From Thermoplasmata archaeon (lineage in GTDB: Archaea; Thermoplasmatota; Thermoplasmata; UBA10834): a stretch of DNA of 64,000 bases. The DNA lies in NCBI GenBank assembly GCA_020696365.1, contig JAEHCM010000001.1, forward strand, positions 230,987 to 294,986. Reading direction: 5' to 3'. The notes under the pieces are model-generated. The model ran no database searches. It was not told the origin of the DNA and saw nothing but the letters and a program-made list of their open reading frames with translations. Below are positions 24,985-34,101 of this stretch, piece by piece (position 1 is the stretch's first letter; each line of letters opens with the position of its first letter). The position numbers and the translations under genes were made by a program.

Positions 24985-25415
24985 TCGAACAGCCGTGTCA
25001 TGGATGCCGCCACGAGTGCGCCGACCGCATCGTCCATGAATGGGGGTAATACACCGATAATTCCAGGCTTCTCGCGATCATATCTCACGTAGTTGAACAG
25101 GCCTCTCTTCCCAGCAATATACTCTGCGATCGACATGCCTATGAGCTCATCCGCTACAAGGGATGCCGGATCGTCCGATGTGAGCGCGCGGGCCTCGTCG
25201 TCGGAAGTGAGCACCCCGTCCAAATGGGAGGCTGCTGCTATCAGCAGCGCTACATTCAGGTCGTTGATGTTGACTTCGAGCAGCTCTTTGAGCTGCCTCT
25301 TCTTTTCTACGATCTGTTCTGTTGTCAGCTCTCCGGCATAGAGCGCGAACCCCGCTTCGACTAGATTGTCGAGGTCAACACCATGCCTTGAGAGTACTTC
25401 CGACGCCTTCTCCAT
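24981..25415 (-). CDS. cobZ: Alpha-ribazole phosphatase, archaeal CobZ type
   Basis: 144 residues. The C-terminal half, with VADELIGMSIAEYIAGKR and PPFMDDAVGALVA, belongs to the PgpA/CobZ family. CobZ of Methanosarcina removes the phosphate left by CobS, replacing bacterial CobC. Operon position directly before cobS supports CobZ over phosphatidylglycerophosphatase. I chose ATG 25415 (GGGGGCGA upstream); an in-frame TTG at 25460 adds 15 residues. It is divergent from cobT, with only ~70 bases between them. Confidence 0.8.
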   Translation of the reverse strand: MEKASEVLSRHGVDLDNLVEAGFALYAGELTTEQIVEKKRQLKELLEVNINDLNVALLIAAASHLDGVLTSDDEARALTSDDPASLVADELIGMSIAEYIAGKRGLFNYVRYDREKPGIIGVLPPFMDDAVGALVAASMTRLFE

Positions 25416-25486
25416 GAGTCTTCGCCCCCGTGGCGACGAAAGTGTTAAATGCACTTTCAATATTTCAAGTTTGCTTTAGGGGTACT

Positions 25487-26545
25487 ATGAAAGGCTTATC
25501 GAGTTACACCGAGGCCATCAGACCTCTTGACAGGGACCTGATGGCGAGGGCCAGTCTGAAACAGGATTCGCTGACCAAGCCGAAAGGCAGCCTTGGCAAG
25601 TTGGAGGACCTGTCCATAAGGCTAGCCGGTATCTACGGTACGTTGTCACCGTCGATAGCCAGGAAGGTCGTGTTCACAATGGCGGCTGACCATGGCGTCA
25701 CGGAGGAAGGGGTCAGCGCCTACCCGTCGGAAGTGACGATGCAGATGGTCCTCAACTTCGCAGGAGGGGGGGCGGCCATCAACGTACTGGCGAAATGCGT
25801 CGGTGCTGAGGTCAGAGTCGTCGACATGGGTGTGGGTGCAGACGTTACATGGCATGACTGCATCTTGTCCCGAAAGGTGGCGATGGGGACCAAGAACATG
25901 TGCAAGGGTCCCGCGATGTCTTCGGAGGAAGCGACGCAGTCGGTCCTGACGGGGGCTGAGCTTGCCGATCAGGCGATCGACGAAGGGGCGAATGCGATTG
26001 CGGTCGGGGACATGGGCATCGGCAATACAACTGCGGCCAGCGCCATCACCGCTGTAGTAACTGGTAGGTCCGTGCCAAGCGTGACCGGGCGGGGAACGGG
26101 CGTCGACGACGCGGCTCTATCCATGAAGGTACGTGCAATCGAGAGAGCAATTGAAGTGAACGCCCCTGACTCCGCTGATGGATTGGACGTTCTCTCGAAG
26201 ATAGGTGGATTCGAGATCGGGGGAATCGCGGGGGCTATTCTCGGGGCAGCCTCTCGAGGAGTCCCGGTCTTCATTGACGGCTTCGTGTCCAGTTCCGCGG
26301 CTCTAGTGGCTGCCGCGCTCGCACCTGCCTGCAAAGATTACATCATCGCTTCACACCTGTCGGTCGAGCCAGGCCACAGCATCGTCCTCGAGCATCTGGG
26401 GTTGGAGCCACTCCTCGACCTTAGGATGCGACTCGGGGAAGGGACAGGAGCCGCGTTGGCGTTTTCCATTGCTGACGCCGCGTGCAGGATCATGAACGAT
26501 ATGGCAACATTCGAGGGAGCGGGCGTTTCCCGCTCGGACAAGTGA
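25487..26545 (+). CDS. cobT: Nicotinate-nucleotide:dimethylbenzimidazole phosphoribosyltransferase
   Basis: 352 residues. CobT activates the lower-ligand base. Signatures: KPKGSLGKLEDL, AADHGVTEEGVSAYP, GDMGIGNTTAASA and LGEGTGAALA with the catalytic Glu. ATG 25487 follows AGGGGT by 4 bases. It heads the plus-strand run cobT-btuF-btuC-btuD-regulator, divergent from cobZ. The lower-ligand base used cannot be read from sequence. Confidence 0.95.
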   Translation: MKGLSSYTEAIRPLDRDLMARASLKQDSLTKPKGSLGKLEDLSIRLAGIYGTLSPSIARKVVFTMAADHGVTEEGVSAYPSEVTMQMVLNFAGGGAAINVLAKCVGAEVRVVDMGVGADVTWHDCILSRKVAMGTKNMCKGPAMSSEEATQSVLTGAELADQAIDEGANAIAVGDMGIGNTTAASAITAVVTGRSVPSVTGRGTGVDDAALSMKVRAIERAIEVNAPDSADGLDVLSKIGGFEIGGIAGAILGAASRGVPVFIDGFVSSSAALVAAALAPACKDYIIASHLSVEPGHSIVLEHLGLEPLLDLRMRLGEGTGAALAFSIADAACRIMNDMATFEGAGVSRSDK

Positions 26546-26580
26546 GGATAAGACTCAGGTATACCAAGAGGTGAGATAGA

Positions 26581-27516
26581 ATGGAGATGACAGTTGGGAA
26601 CAAGGGATACATGACATGGATTGCTCTTGCGGTGGTCGTTTCCTCCGTGACGGCTTTCACGGGCGGATACTACACGGGAGCGATTACGACCGATGGGGAC
26701 TCCATACTGCTGGTGGACGACTATGGACGGACCATCAAGTTGGATAGCATTCCTGAGAGGATCGTGTCGACGGCCCCGACTCCGACAGAGATGCTGTTCG
26801 CCGTTGGAGCTGGGGACCTCGTGGTCGGCGTGGACACCTACAGTGACTACCCTGCGGAGGTGGCGAACATAACGAAGGTCGGCGACTATACGCTCAGCAC
26901 CGAAGTGATCATCAGCCTCCAGCCAGACCTTATAATCTCCAGTGACCTAGTTCCGATATCTCAGCTCGAACTGCTTGAGGACCAGGGAATCCCGTTCGTG
27001 ATATTGGCGACGAGGACCCTTGATGATGTCCTCAAAGATCTCAGGCTCGTTGGCATTCTGACCGGACACGTCGACGAGGCCAACGAATTGGTGGATGAGC
27101 TTGAGGACCGGATAGAGGCGGTGACAAGTAAGACGCAAGCGGTCGACCTTGTGAAGCCACGAGCGTACTTAGAATACTATCCGTACTGGACATATGGTCC
27201 GGGCTCCTTCGGAGACGACCTGATCGCATTGGCTGGTGGAATCAACATTGCGGAGAACACCAGCAGCGAGTATCCGATGCTCACAAGCGAATTCGTTATA
27301 GCGCAGGACCCGGAAATCATCGTGTATACTGTCGGCTACATGACCACAACGACTGCTGACGAGATATCCTCGCGGCCAGGTTGGGATGTCATCACAGCAG
27401 TATCAGAAGGAGACATACACTCGATGGACGACAACCTACTGAGTCGGTACGGACCGCGCATCGTGGACGGGCTGGAAGACCTGGCAGCGCTGCTGCATCC
27501 CGACCTGTTCGCATGA
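26581..27516 (+). CDS. btuF: Corrinoid-type ABC transporter substrate-binding protein
   Basis: 311 residues: an N-terminal hydrophobic segment (WIALAVVVSSVTAFTGGYY) that anchors or exports it, then a class III binding fold with DDYGRTIKL, PERIVSTAPTPTEMLFAVGA and the long linking helix. The family carries corrinoids, haem or Fe-siderophores. Neighbouring cob and btuCD genes favour corrinoid. No lipobox cysteine is seen, so it may be held by its N-terminal helix. Confidence 0.87.
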   Translation: MEMTVGNKGYMTWIALAVVVSSVTAFTGGYYTGAITTDGDSILLVDDYGRTIKLDSIPERIVSTAPTPTEMLFAVGAGDLVVGVDTYSDYPAEVANITKVGDYTLSTEVIISLQPDLIISSDLVPISQLELLEDQGIPFVILATRTLDDVLKDLRLVGILTGHVDEANELVDELEDRIEAVTSKTQAVDLVKPRAYLEYYPYWTYGPGSFGDDLIALAGGINIAENTSSEYPMLTSEFVIAQDPEIIVYTVGYMTTTTADEISSRPGWDVITAVSEGDIHSMDDNLLSRYGPRIVDGLEDLAALLHPDLFA

Positions 27517-27526
27517 CCACGAGGCG

Positions 27527-28627
27527 ATGGCTCTGGAATCCGGACAATCGGATGTTGAACCTGCAAAGGGTTCGAGGTTCGCCTTCTTCAGGCGCAACCC
27601 TTTGCTGTTCATCGTCCTACTCTTCCTATTTCTCCTGGTATCGACGTTCCTGGCGGTTCTGGTTGGCACCCTGGGACCAATAGGCCCAGGCGAACCAGAG
27701 AAGATATCGCTCTCGGATGCGATGTACGCAATCCTCAAACTGGATGGAGATTACCCCGCGTACTACACGGCCGTGTTCTGGGATGTCAGGATACCTCGCG
27801 TGCTGCTGGCAGGGCTCGTAGGGGCCGCCCTGGCATGTGCGGGCACGGCGATGCAAGCCATCTTCCGTAACCCGATGGCCGACCCGTTCATAATCGGCGT
27901 TTCGTCCGGCGCGGCTGTAGGCGCCGTCTCCGCAGGCCTCATCGGTCTGACAACCGTCGTCGGGGCGTTCACGGCCCCGATGCTGGCATTCGTATCGGCT
28001 CTCGTGACAGTTCTAGTCGTGTACAAGATGGGCACTGTGAGGGGCAAGGTCTACGTCGACACACTCCTCCTCTCCGGAGTCGCGATCGCTGCGTTTCTTG
28101 GCGCAATCGTGTCGTTCCTGATATTTTTCGCAAGGGATGACTATCATCAACTGATCCCGTGGCTGCTCGGTTCCTTTGCAGTCGCGAAATGGAGCTATGT
28201 TTGGATACTTGTCTTACCTGTTTGCTTTGGTGTCTGCCTGGTCTTTCTCTTCGGTCGTGAGCTGAACGCCTTACTGCTTGGCGAGGAGACGGCCCACAAC
28301 CTGGGGGCGGACCCCGAGTTCCTCAAGAAGCTGATGCTGACGACAGCGGCCCTGGTGACCGCCGGGGCAGTCGCCTTCACAGGGATAATCGGATTCGTCG
28401 GGTTGATTGTACCGCACATGATGCGGATATTGGTTGGTGCGGATCATAGGGCCCTTGTGCCAGCTTCAATCCTGTTCGGCGCCAGTTTCCTTATCTGGGC
28501 TGATGCGATATCCCGGACGATAATACCCGGGCAGGAGCTACCTGTGGGGATCATAACAGCGCTTTGCGGAGGGCCGTTCTTCCTCTACCTTCTCCGCAGG
28601 AGTCGCACTTCGGGGTCGATGTCATGA
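27527..28627 (+). CDS. btuC: Corrinoid ABC transporter permease
   Basis: 366 residues, FecCD/BtuC family: RIPRVLLAGLVGAALACAGTAMQ, RNPMADPFIIGVSSGA, FTGIIGFVGLIVPHMMR and GADHRALVPAS are all conserved. About ten TM helices. It starts 11 bases after btuF and overlaps btuD by 4 bases (ATGA at 28624). Confidence 0.93.
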   Translation: MALESGQSDVEPAKGSRFAFFRRNPLLFIVLLFLFLLVSTFLAVLVGTLGPIGPGEPEKISLSDAMYAILKLDGDYPAYYTAVFWDVRIPRVLLAGLVGAALACAGTAMQAIFRNPMADPFIIGVSSGAAVGAVSAGLIGLTTVVGAFTAPMLAFVSALVTVLVVYKMGTVRGKVYVDTLLLSGVAIAAFLGAIVSFLIFFARDDYHQLIPWLLGSFAVAKWSYVWILVLPVCFGVCLVFLFGRELNALLLGEETAHNLGADPEFLKKLMLTTAALVTAGAVAFTGIIGFVGLIVPHMMRILVGADHRALVPASILFGASFLIWADAISRTIIPGQELPVGIITALCGGPFFLYLLRRSRTSGSMS

Positions 28628-29889
28628 GGATCGATGTGTCGGACCTATCATTCTCGTTTGGCGTGTCGAGAGTGCTCAAGAACGTCTCGTTCACGGTCGG
28701 CGATGGGGAGTTCCTCGGTCTAATGGGCCCGAACGGGTCTGGCAAGACCACCCTTCTCCGATGCCTTACGAGATACCTTCCAGCCGATCCGAAGGCTGTA
28801 TTCGTTGACATGAAACCGTTACACACGCTCTCCGACCGACAATTGGCGACCACCTTCGCGGTCGTCCCCCAGAGTTCATCGACTGATTTCCCGTTCACCG
28901 TCAGGGAGATCGTGACGATGGGCCGGATACCACATGCCCATAGCAGGATTCTGGGCTCGCGGGCCGGGGATGCCCGGTTGGTGTCTGCAGCGATGGTCGC
29001 TTCAGGCTGTGACTTCTTGGCTGACAGGCATTTCTCGGAATTGAGCGGGGGAGAGCGTCAACGGGTGGTGATCGCCAGAGCGTTAGCCCAGGAACCGAAA
29101 GCCCTTCTGTTGGATGAACCGACTGTCTATCTGGATATCAGCGGCCAGCTAGAGATAATGGATCTCGTGAAGAAGCTCAACAAGGAGCGGTCGCTGACGA
29201 TCGTGGCTGTTCTCCACGATATCAATCTCGCAGCCAGGTACTGCGACAGGATAGCGCTCCTCCACCAGGGGAGGTTGGAGGCAATAGGCCCACCGAGCGA
29301 TGTTCTGACCCCAGAGACGATACAGTCCGTGTACGGCGTTGATGTCGCCGTCAGGAAAGACCCTTTCACCCACGGCATATATGTCATGCCCAGGTCGATC
29401 ACCACCTCCGCTCGGAAGAACGGAGCTCGTGTCCACGTCCTCTGCGGAGGCGGATCGGGAGGGCCGATACTCAGGCAGCTCGTCGAGCACGGCTTCTCAT
29501 TGTCCTCCGGTGTTCTGAACGTCCTCGATTCTGACTACGAGTGTGCTGTAGACCTTCACATCCCTGTCGTCGCGGAGGTCCCGTTCTCCCAGATAAGCGA
29601 CGAGACCAATAGAGGCAACCTGAGCATGATCGATGACTCGAGGGCGGTCGTTGTATCGCGTTTTCCCGTCGGGCCTGGCAACTTCAAGAACCTCGAGGCA
29701 GCCAGATACGCGCTGGACAATGGCAAGAAGGTGTTCGTCATCTCGGGTCTTGATTTGCCTTCCGTAGATTTCATAGGTGGGCGAGCCGATGCATGTCTGC
29801 GAGGGCTCATCAATGCTGGCGCGGTCGAAGTATCATCGGTGGACGAACTCACACGCCAGCTGGGAGTCGAGCTGGAGGCGCTGAAGTGA
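28624..29889 (+). CDS. btuD: Corrinoid ABC transporter ATPase with an extra C-terminal domain
   Basis: 421 residues. Residues 1-255 are a full ABC ATPase: Walker A GPNGSGKTT, signature LSGGERQRV, Walker B ALLLDEP, and switch His in VLHDINLA. Residues ~275-421 form a second domain starting VHVLCGGGSGGPILRQL, then SRFPVGPGNFKNLEAARYALDNGKKVF and ending in an acidic helix. The extension recurs in euryarchaeal BtuD-like proteins and may sense or modify the ligand; its role is unknown. The stop overlaps the GTG of the regulator. Confidence 0.9.
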   Translation: MRIDVSDLSFSFGVSRVLKNVSFTVGDGEFLGLMGPNGSGKTTLLRCLTRYLPADPKAVFVDMKPLHTLSDRQLATTFAVVPQSSSTDFPFTVREIVTMGRIPHAHSRILGSRAGDARLVSAAMVASGCDFLADRHFSELSGGERQRVVIARALAQEPKALLLDEPTVYLDISGQLEIMDLVKKLNKERSLTIVAVLHDINLAARYCDRIALLHQGRLEAIGPPSDVLTPETIQSVYGVDVAVRKDPFTHGIYVMPRSITTSARKNGARVHVLCGGGSGGPILRQLVEHGFSLSSGVLNVLDSDYECAVDLHIPVVAEVPFSQISDETNRGNLSMIDDSRAVVVSRFPVGPGNFKNLEAARYALDNGKKVFVISGLDLPSVDFIGGRADACLRGLINAGAVEVSSVDELTRQLGVELEALK

Positions 29890-30683
29890 GGACCGAACCG
29901 TTGCGTGACCTAAGGAGGAACACCGAGCTTCTCATTCTTGCCAGGCTGCTCGAGAACCCCTCCGCGAAGATGCGCGACTTCGCCGCCGATCTGGACATCA
30001 CGGTCCAGGCAGTCAGCCAATATCTGTCCTCCATGCGCAAGGCAGGCCTCGTCAAGGAGCTGAGAGGCAAGCACAAACCTACCAGGAAAGGCATGCAGAG
30101 TCTCCAGGAACATTTCGGCTCGCTCAAGACCGAGGTCGACGCAGTGCTCAGGAGGATCATGGTGGTGGACACGTGCGTTGCCATCGCCGGGAAGAGCATT
30201 CAGAAGGGGGATAGGCTCGGCCTCCTGATGGAAGATGGCATGCTCATGGCCTATCCAGGGAATGTGTCGGGCTCAAAAGGTGTCGCTCAGGAAGCCGCGT
30301 CCGTTGGCGATGATGTGCTGGTCGGTAAACTCGAAGGAATAGTCGACATGAAGCTCGGTACACTTCTGATTGTGGAAGCCCCCTCCGAGCATGACGGCGG
30401 GTCCAAGAAGGCAGATATCGGCAGAGCGAAGCAGCAGATCGACCGCCTCTCTCCCGGCCTGATAGTGGCCGGAGACCTCGTCGGTTCGGCGCTGTTGGCG
30501 AAGGCGACCCAGGAGTTCTTCACGATCCACGCCCCGGTGGAATCAGCGATGAGCGCTCTCACGCGGGGGGTGGATGTGGTGTTCTGTGGCACCCGCGAAT
30601 CCGTGGACGGTATCCTCCTGGCGGTATCCATGCTGAGAAAGGAGACCGGTTACTCGATCCGCTCCACATCAGTCAGGGTCTGA
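29886..30683 (+). CDS. Winged-helix transcriptional regulator, probably of corrinoid genes
   Basis: 265 residues. The N-terminus is a winged helix: ILARLLENPSAKMRDFAADLDITVQAVSQYLSSM gives helix-turn-helix, then KELRGKHKPTRKG a wing. Residues ~80-265 are a conserved sensor-like region with GDRLGLLMEDGMLMAYPG and GDLVGSALLAKA. It resembles archaeal predicted regulators of the COG1497 type; I am not certain of the family. GTG 29886 overlaps the btuD stop, so it is made with the transporter. Control of corrinoid genes is inferred from position. Confidence 0.75.
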   Translation: MRTEPLRDLRRNTELLILARLLENPSAKMRDFAADLDITVQAVSQYLSSMRKAGLVKELRGKHKPTRKGMQSLQEHFGSLKTEVDAVLRRIMVVDTCVAIAGKSIQKGDRLGLLMEDGMLMAYPGNVSGSKGVAQEAASVGDDVLVGKLEGIVDMKLGTLLIVEAPSEHDGGSKKADIGRAKQQIDRLSPGLIVAGDLVGSALLAKATQEFFTIHAPVESAMSALTRGVDVVFCGTRESVDGILLAVSMLRKETGYSIRSTSVRV

Positions 30684-30961
30684 TTCCCTGGCCCTAATTC
30701 TCCCGACCACTAAATGATTCGAAGTGTCGGCACTCTTTGTGTGAGTGGCGAGTTCGTGGAAGCGGCGGGAGCTATCGATGGCTGGAGGGCGCTGAGGGCT
30801 TTCTACGTCAGCATGATCGGAGACGCCAAGATCAATGCGTTGGTCGAGGCCGCATGGTTGCCTGCCTCCTGCTTCAATCATGGCCTGCTCCAGCGTGGCA
30901 ATCGTCGAGAAGACATATATCTCGCCTCTGACCATCAGGAATCGGTCAGCGTGGGGTCATC
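30684..30961. other. Gap before corA, no convincing gene
   Basis: Short open frames exist on both strands but none has a ribosome site, known motif or clear coding look. A TATA-like ACATATATC at ~30918-30926 probably drives corA. Confidence 0.4.
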
Positions 30962-31897
30962 ATGATCAGGTGCTACGTCTCAGAGCATGGGGTACTTAAT
31001 GAGGTCGACAAGACTCATATGAGGGATTCGGTCTGGATAGATCTTGTCGCTCCCACCCCCGATGAGGCCGAAATGCTGAGCAGGGAGTTCGAGATCGACC
31101 TGCAGGACATCGCTGACTCACTCGACCCGAACGAGCGGCCAAGAGTGGAGATTGCCGAGGAATACGACTTCCTAATCCTGAGGAATCTGCTTACTGACAG
31201 CGGGAACGAAGATAGGATCGACACGATCCCAATCGGGATAATCCTGACTTCCCAGCATGTCATCACGATAAGGATTGGAGCAACATTTGCAGGGAGCGAG
31301 GTCACTGCCGATTTGAAGCGTCGTCCCCCATTGAACACCAAAGAGGACGTCTTCGTGGCTGTGGTACGCCGGGTCATTCGCGACATGGAGCGCAAGATTC
31401 GGCCAGTCGAACGGAGAATAGCCCACATACAGGAGACGATTCTCACCGCAAGGCGGCGCGATGTAGCGGAGGGCGCATTTGCGTTGAGTAACAGCCTCAT
31501 CCGTCTGAACACCGCCCTCCTGTCCGACATGAACGCGATATCTATGTTGCCCAGGATCAGAAACCTTCAGATGATGAAGGAGAAGATGGATATTATGGAA
31601 GACATCGAGAACGATGTCGCACAGCTCTACGAAATGACGACGATATACCGCGAGATAATGGCGAACATTCTGAACGCCTATGAGTTCGCCGAGTCGAACC
31701 AGCTCTCGACGATCATGAAGACCCTGACCACCATCAGCCTCATACTCATACTACCGACGCTCCTCGCGAGCCTTTACGGGATGAACGTGGCTCTCCCGTT
31801 CGAGGGTGACCCGAACGCGTTCTGGATAGTCATAGGCCTCTCAGCGGTCGCCGTCGCTGGTCTTTGGGTCATCCTGAGGCTCAAGCACATATTGTGA
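30962..31897 (+). CDS. corA: CorA-family Mg2+/Co2+ transporter
   Basis: 311 residues. A soluble N-terminal domain and long helices lead to two C-terminal TM segments; TM1 ends in LYGMNVALP with the YGMN selectivity motif. CorA forms a pentameric divalent-cation channel. The protein ends in the usual basic tail (RLKHIL). Cobalt entry would matter to the neighbouring corrinoid genes only if it made corrin de novo, which is not shown. Confidence 0.93.
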   Translation: MIRCYVSEHGVLNEVDKTHMRDSVWIDLVAPTPDEAEMLSREFEIDLQDIADSLDPNERPRVEIAEEYDFLILRNLLTDSGNEDRIDTIPIGIILTSQHVITIRIGATFAGSEVTADLKRRPPLNTKEDVFVAVVRRVIRDMERKIRPVERRIAHIQETILTARRRDVAEGAFALSNSLIRLNTALLSDMNAISMLPRIRNLQMMKEKMDIMEDIENDVAQLYEMTTIYREIMANILNAYEFAESNQLSTIMKTLTTISLILILPTLLASLYGMNVALPFEGDPNAFWIVIGLSAVAVAGLWVILRLKHIL

Positions 31898-32064
31898 TGT
31901 TGCCCCTGCCCGTCACATCAGTAGGCATCTTAATTCAGCGGGGACCTCGAAAAGACCCTTAACGATCGTAAGATGAGTTATTTCTCAGGGAACGTGCCAG
32001 CGACTGTGTTTTGGGTAGCACTACTTATTATAGGTCTCGAGATTCCATATGGTGTTGTCCGTTC

Positions 32065-32355
32065 ATGATATACGTGGTTGACATAGCGTTGGGCGCACTC
32101 TTGGGGGTATCCGTTTTCCTCCTTATCCTAGCAGTGGCCTCCCACAGACGCAGCGGCCTGCTATCACTACTACTCGTCGGCATCGGCTTCGGAGTCCATG
32201 CGTCCTTCACACTCATCGTCCTAATCTTTGGACATTTCACGGAGATCCTGTCGAATGTCGACGGTTACCAGCTACTAGCGTTGGATGCTGCGGTATTCGT
32301 GGCTGCTATTCTGGTTGGCACACTCGGAGGTAGGGCTCTTGCAAGATCCTCTTGA
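32065..32355 (+). CDS. Small membrane protein paired with an HTH regulator
   Basis: 96 residues with three TM segments (IALGALLGVSVFLLILAV, LSLLLVGIGFGVHASFTLIVLIF, ALDAAVFVAAILVGTL). ATG 32065 follows a TATA-like CTTATTATAG by ~35 bases. The downstream HTH gene begins inside its last codons, so the pair is made together. It could sense a membrane signal for the regulator; that is inference. Confidence 0.7.
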   Translation: MIYVVDIALGALLGVSVFLLILAVASHRRSGLLSLLLVGIGFGVHASFTLIVLIFGHFTEILSNVDGYQLLALDAAVFVAAILVGTLGGRALARSS

Positions 32356-32863
32356 CCTGGAGAATAGGAAGAGGATATTCGAGTGCATCAGGCAGAGCCC
32401 TGGCCTTCACTTCCGGGAGATCCAGCGTCGGACGAGTCTCCCTATAGGTGTGCTTGAGTATCACCTCAACTATCTGGTCCAGAAGGGACTTCTCTCGCTC
32501 GAGAAGCAGGAGAACTTCTCGAGGTACTATCCAGAGGGCCAGCTGAGCAGCGACAAGCAGCGGATTCTCTCGGCTTTGAGACAGGAAATTCCGCGGGGGA
32601 TAATCCTCTACCTGCTTAGGAACCCTGGGGTTACGCATGGCGAACTACTGTCCAATTTCACGGTCTCTGGTGGCACCCTGTCGTATCACGTGAAGAAGCT
32701 GACCAACAAGGGAGTCGTCAAGGTAGCGAAGAAGGGCAGGGAGTCCCGCATGACCGTCATCGATCCTGACAAGGTTGCGGACCTTCTGATAATCTACAGA
32801 AGGACCTTCTTCGATCGGCTGGTTGACGAGTTCGTTGCAGCGTACGTAGGTGGTGGCAGGTAG
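32339..32863 (+). CDS. Double winged-helix transcriptional regulator
   Basis: 174 residues with two winged helices. The first runs RKRIFECIRQSPGLHFREIQ...IGVLEYHLNYLVQKGLL; the second RGIILYLLRNPGVTHGELL...GTLSYHVKKLTNKGVV. TTG 32339 is chosen because GGAGGT lies 8 bases before it. It overlaps the membrane protein by 17 bases. Pairing of such regulators with small membrane proteins is common in Thermoplasmata and haloarchaea. Targets unknown. Confidence 0.78.
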   Translation: MQDPLDLENRKRIFECIRQSPGLHFREIQRRTSLPIGVLEYHLNYLVQKGLLSLEKQENFSRYYPEGQLSSDKQRILSALRQEIPRGIILYLLRNPGVTHGELLSNFTVSGGTLSYHVKKLTNKGVVKVAKKGRESRMTVIDPDKVADLLIIYRRTFFDRLVDEFVAAYVGGGR

Positions 32864-32874
32864 AACGCGGCGAA

Positions 32875-34101
32875 TCAGGTCTTCTTTCTGTAGTATCTGT
32901 TCTTCTCGAGGCTGACGATGTCTGCCGGATCCTCGTCGCTCGTTCTGCGCGCGACCGCGTAGACTCCGACTGTCCCGACCACGACAACTCCAATCGCCAC
33001 CCCTATCACGACGGACTCGCCAGATGTTCCCACCAAGATGATGTCACCGGGGATCTCTGCCTGCCCGGTCGGGAAGAGCCCCAGGCTGGGGTCGTGCATC
33101 ACGCTTATCGTCGTGTCGTTGAGGGGCGTGGATAGGTACACCCTGAGTGATTCACCGTCCGTCCTGTACAGAGTCGCGATGTCCACCAGCTCGTCCTCGT
33201 CGCCGGTCCAGCCTATCTCCGCCTGGCTTGCCCATCCGAAGAAGCTCTCCTCCTCGCCTTCCTCGATGAACGCGAAGAGCTGCTTGAAGTCGTTTCGCGG
33301 AGTGAACTTGTGAACTATCTTGACGGTTCCATCAGTCTCATTCTCGCTTGGATCGCTCTCCGTTATCGCATCGTCCTGGTATCCATGGAAGAAGTACTGT
33401 TCCGGCATCGAGGTCGGTGAGAATGTGTAATTATCCATCATCATGAGACCGATGTCGATTGCCAGGTCCTCGGCGTAGATCGCCTCGTTTATGTCGATCG
33501 ATATGTCGAACTTGAGTTCCGTGGACCCGTTCACATCGTAGTCTGGGGAATCCTGGACATCCGCATAGTGTGCCGAGTAGTTGTCGCTCGTCACGATGAA
33601 GCTCACCTTGGCCTGCGCCCAGTCCTCGATGATCTCTATTCCAGGCATCCCTGAGTCCTCGGGCCGGTCATCCTCGAAAGATGCGATCCGCCGGTTCATG
33701 TTCAGAGACGCAGTCATGTCCACAGTGACAGTCTCTCCCATATCGGCATTCGTCTCATGTGTGATGTCGGAAAGGGACCAAGTCGCATGTTCAAAGGACG
33801 CACGGTACGGGACATCTTCCAGTACCAGCATGCCGTCCTCGGTGGCGTTGTAGCCAAAGACCGCCGATATCACCAGACCGTATCCCAGCGAATCCTCTTG
33901 GTCGGGGCGGATTATCATCGCGGCAGGGAATGTCTTCGATATGGCAACATCCATGTCTCCTGTCTCTATCACAACGACATCTGCAGTTTCAGCATACGAA
34001 ATAGCCTGGTCTTGAGCGGAAGCTCCGCCAGGCATAGCTATGAATCCTGCCAGAAACGATGCGCAGACCAGCAGGGCGAGCAGATTCCGTGTTTTATGCA
34101 T
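32875..34101 (-). CDS. Exported surface protein with C-terminal membrane anchor
   Basis: 408 residues. A signal peptide (MHKTRNLLALLVCASFLAGF...GGASA) ends near residue 30. A large acidic, beta-rich ectodomain with several Asn-X-Ser/Thr sites follows, then a C-terminal TM helix (VVIGVAIGVVVVGTVGVYAVA) and a short basic tail. No family is recognised. ATG 34101 sits ~25 bases after the TATA-like CTTAATAAAG (34125-34134), so the message is leaderless or nearly so. Convergent with the HTH gene (11-base gap). Confidence 0.75.
   Translation of the reverse strand: MHKTRNLLALLVCASFLAGFIAMPGGASAQDQAISYAETADVVVIETGDMDVAISKTFPAAMIIRPDQEDSLGYGLVISAVFGYNATEDGMLVLEDVPYRASFEHATWSLSDITHETNADMGETVTVDMTASLNMNRRIASFEDDRPEDSGMPGIEIIEDWAQAKVSFIVTSDNYSAHYADVQDSPDYDVNGSTELKFDISIDINEAIYAEDLAIDIGLMMMDNYTFSPTSMPEQYFFHGYQDDAITESDPSENETDGTVKIVHKFTPRNDFKQLFAFIEEGEEESFFGWASQAEIGWTGDEDELVDIATLYRTDGESLRVYLSTPLNDTTISVMHDPSLGLFPTGQAEIPGDIILVGTSGESVVIGVAIGVVVVGTVGVYAVARRTSDEDPADIVSLEKNRYYRKKT

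Noticed and set aside
30669-30965. Genes on either strand in the gap before corA
   Set aside because: Overlapping frames of 83-88 codons on both strands, none with a ribosome site or family resemblance; cannot choose one, so none is called.
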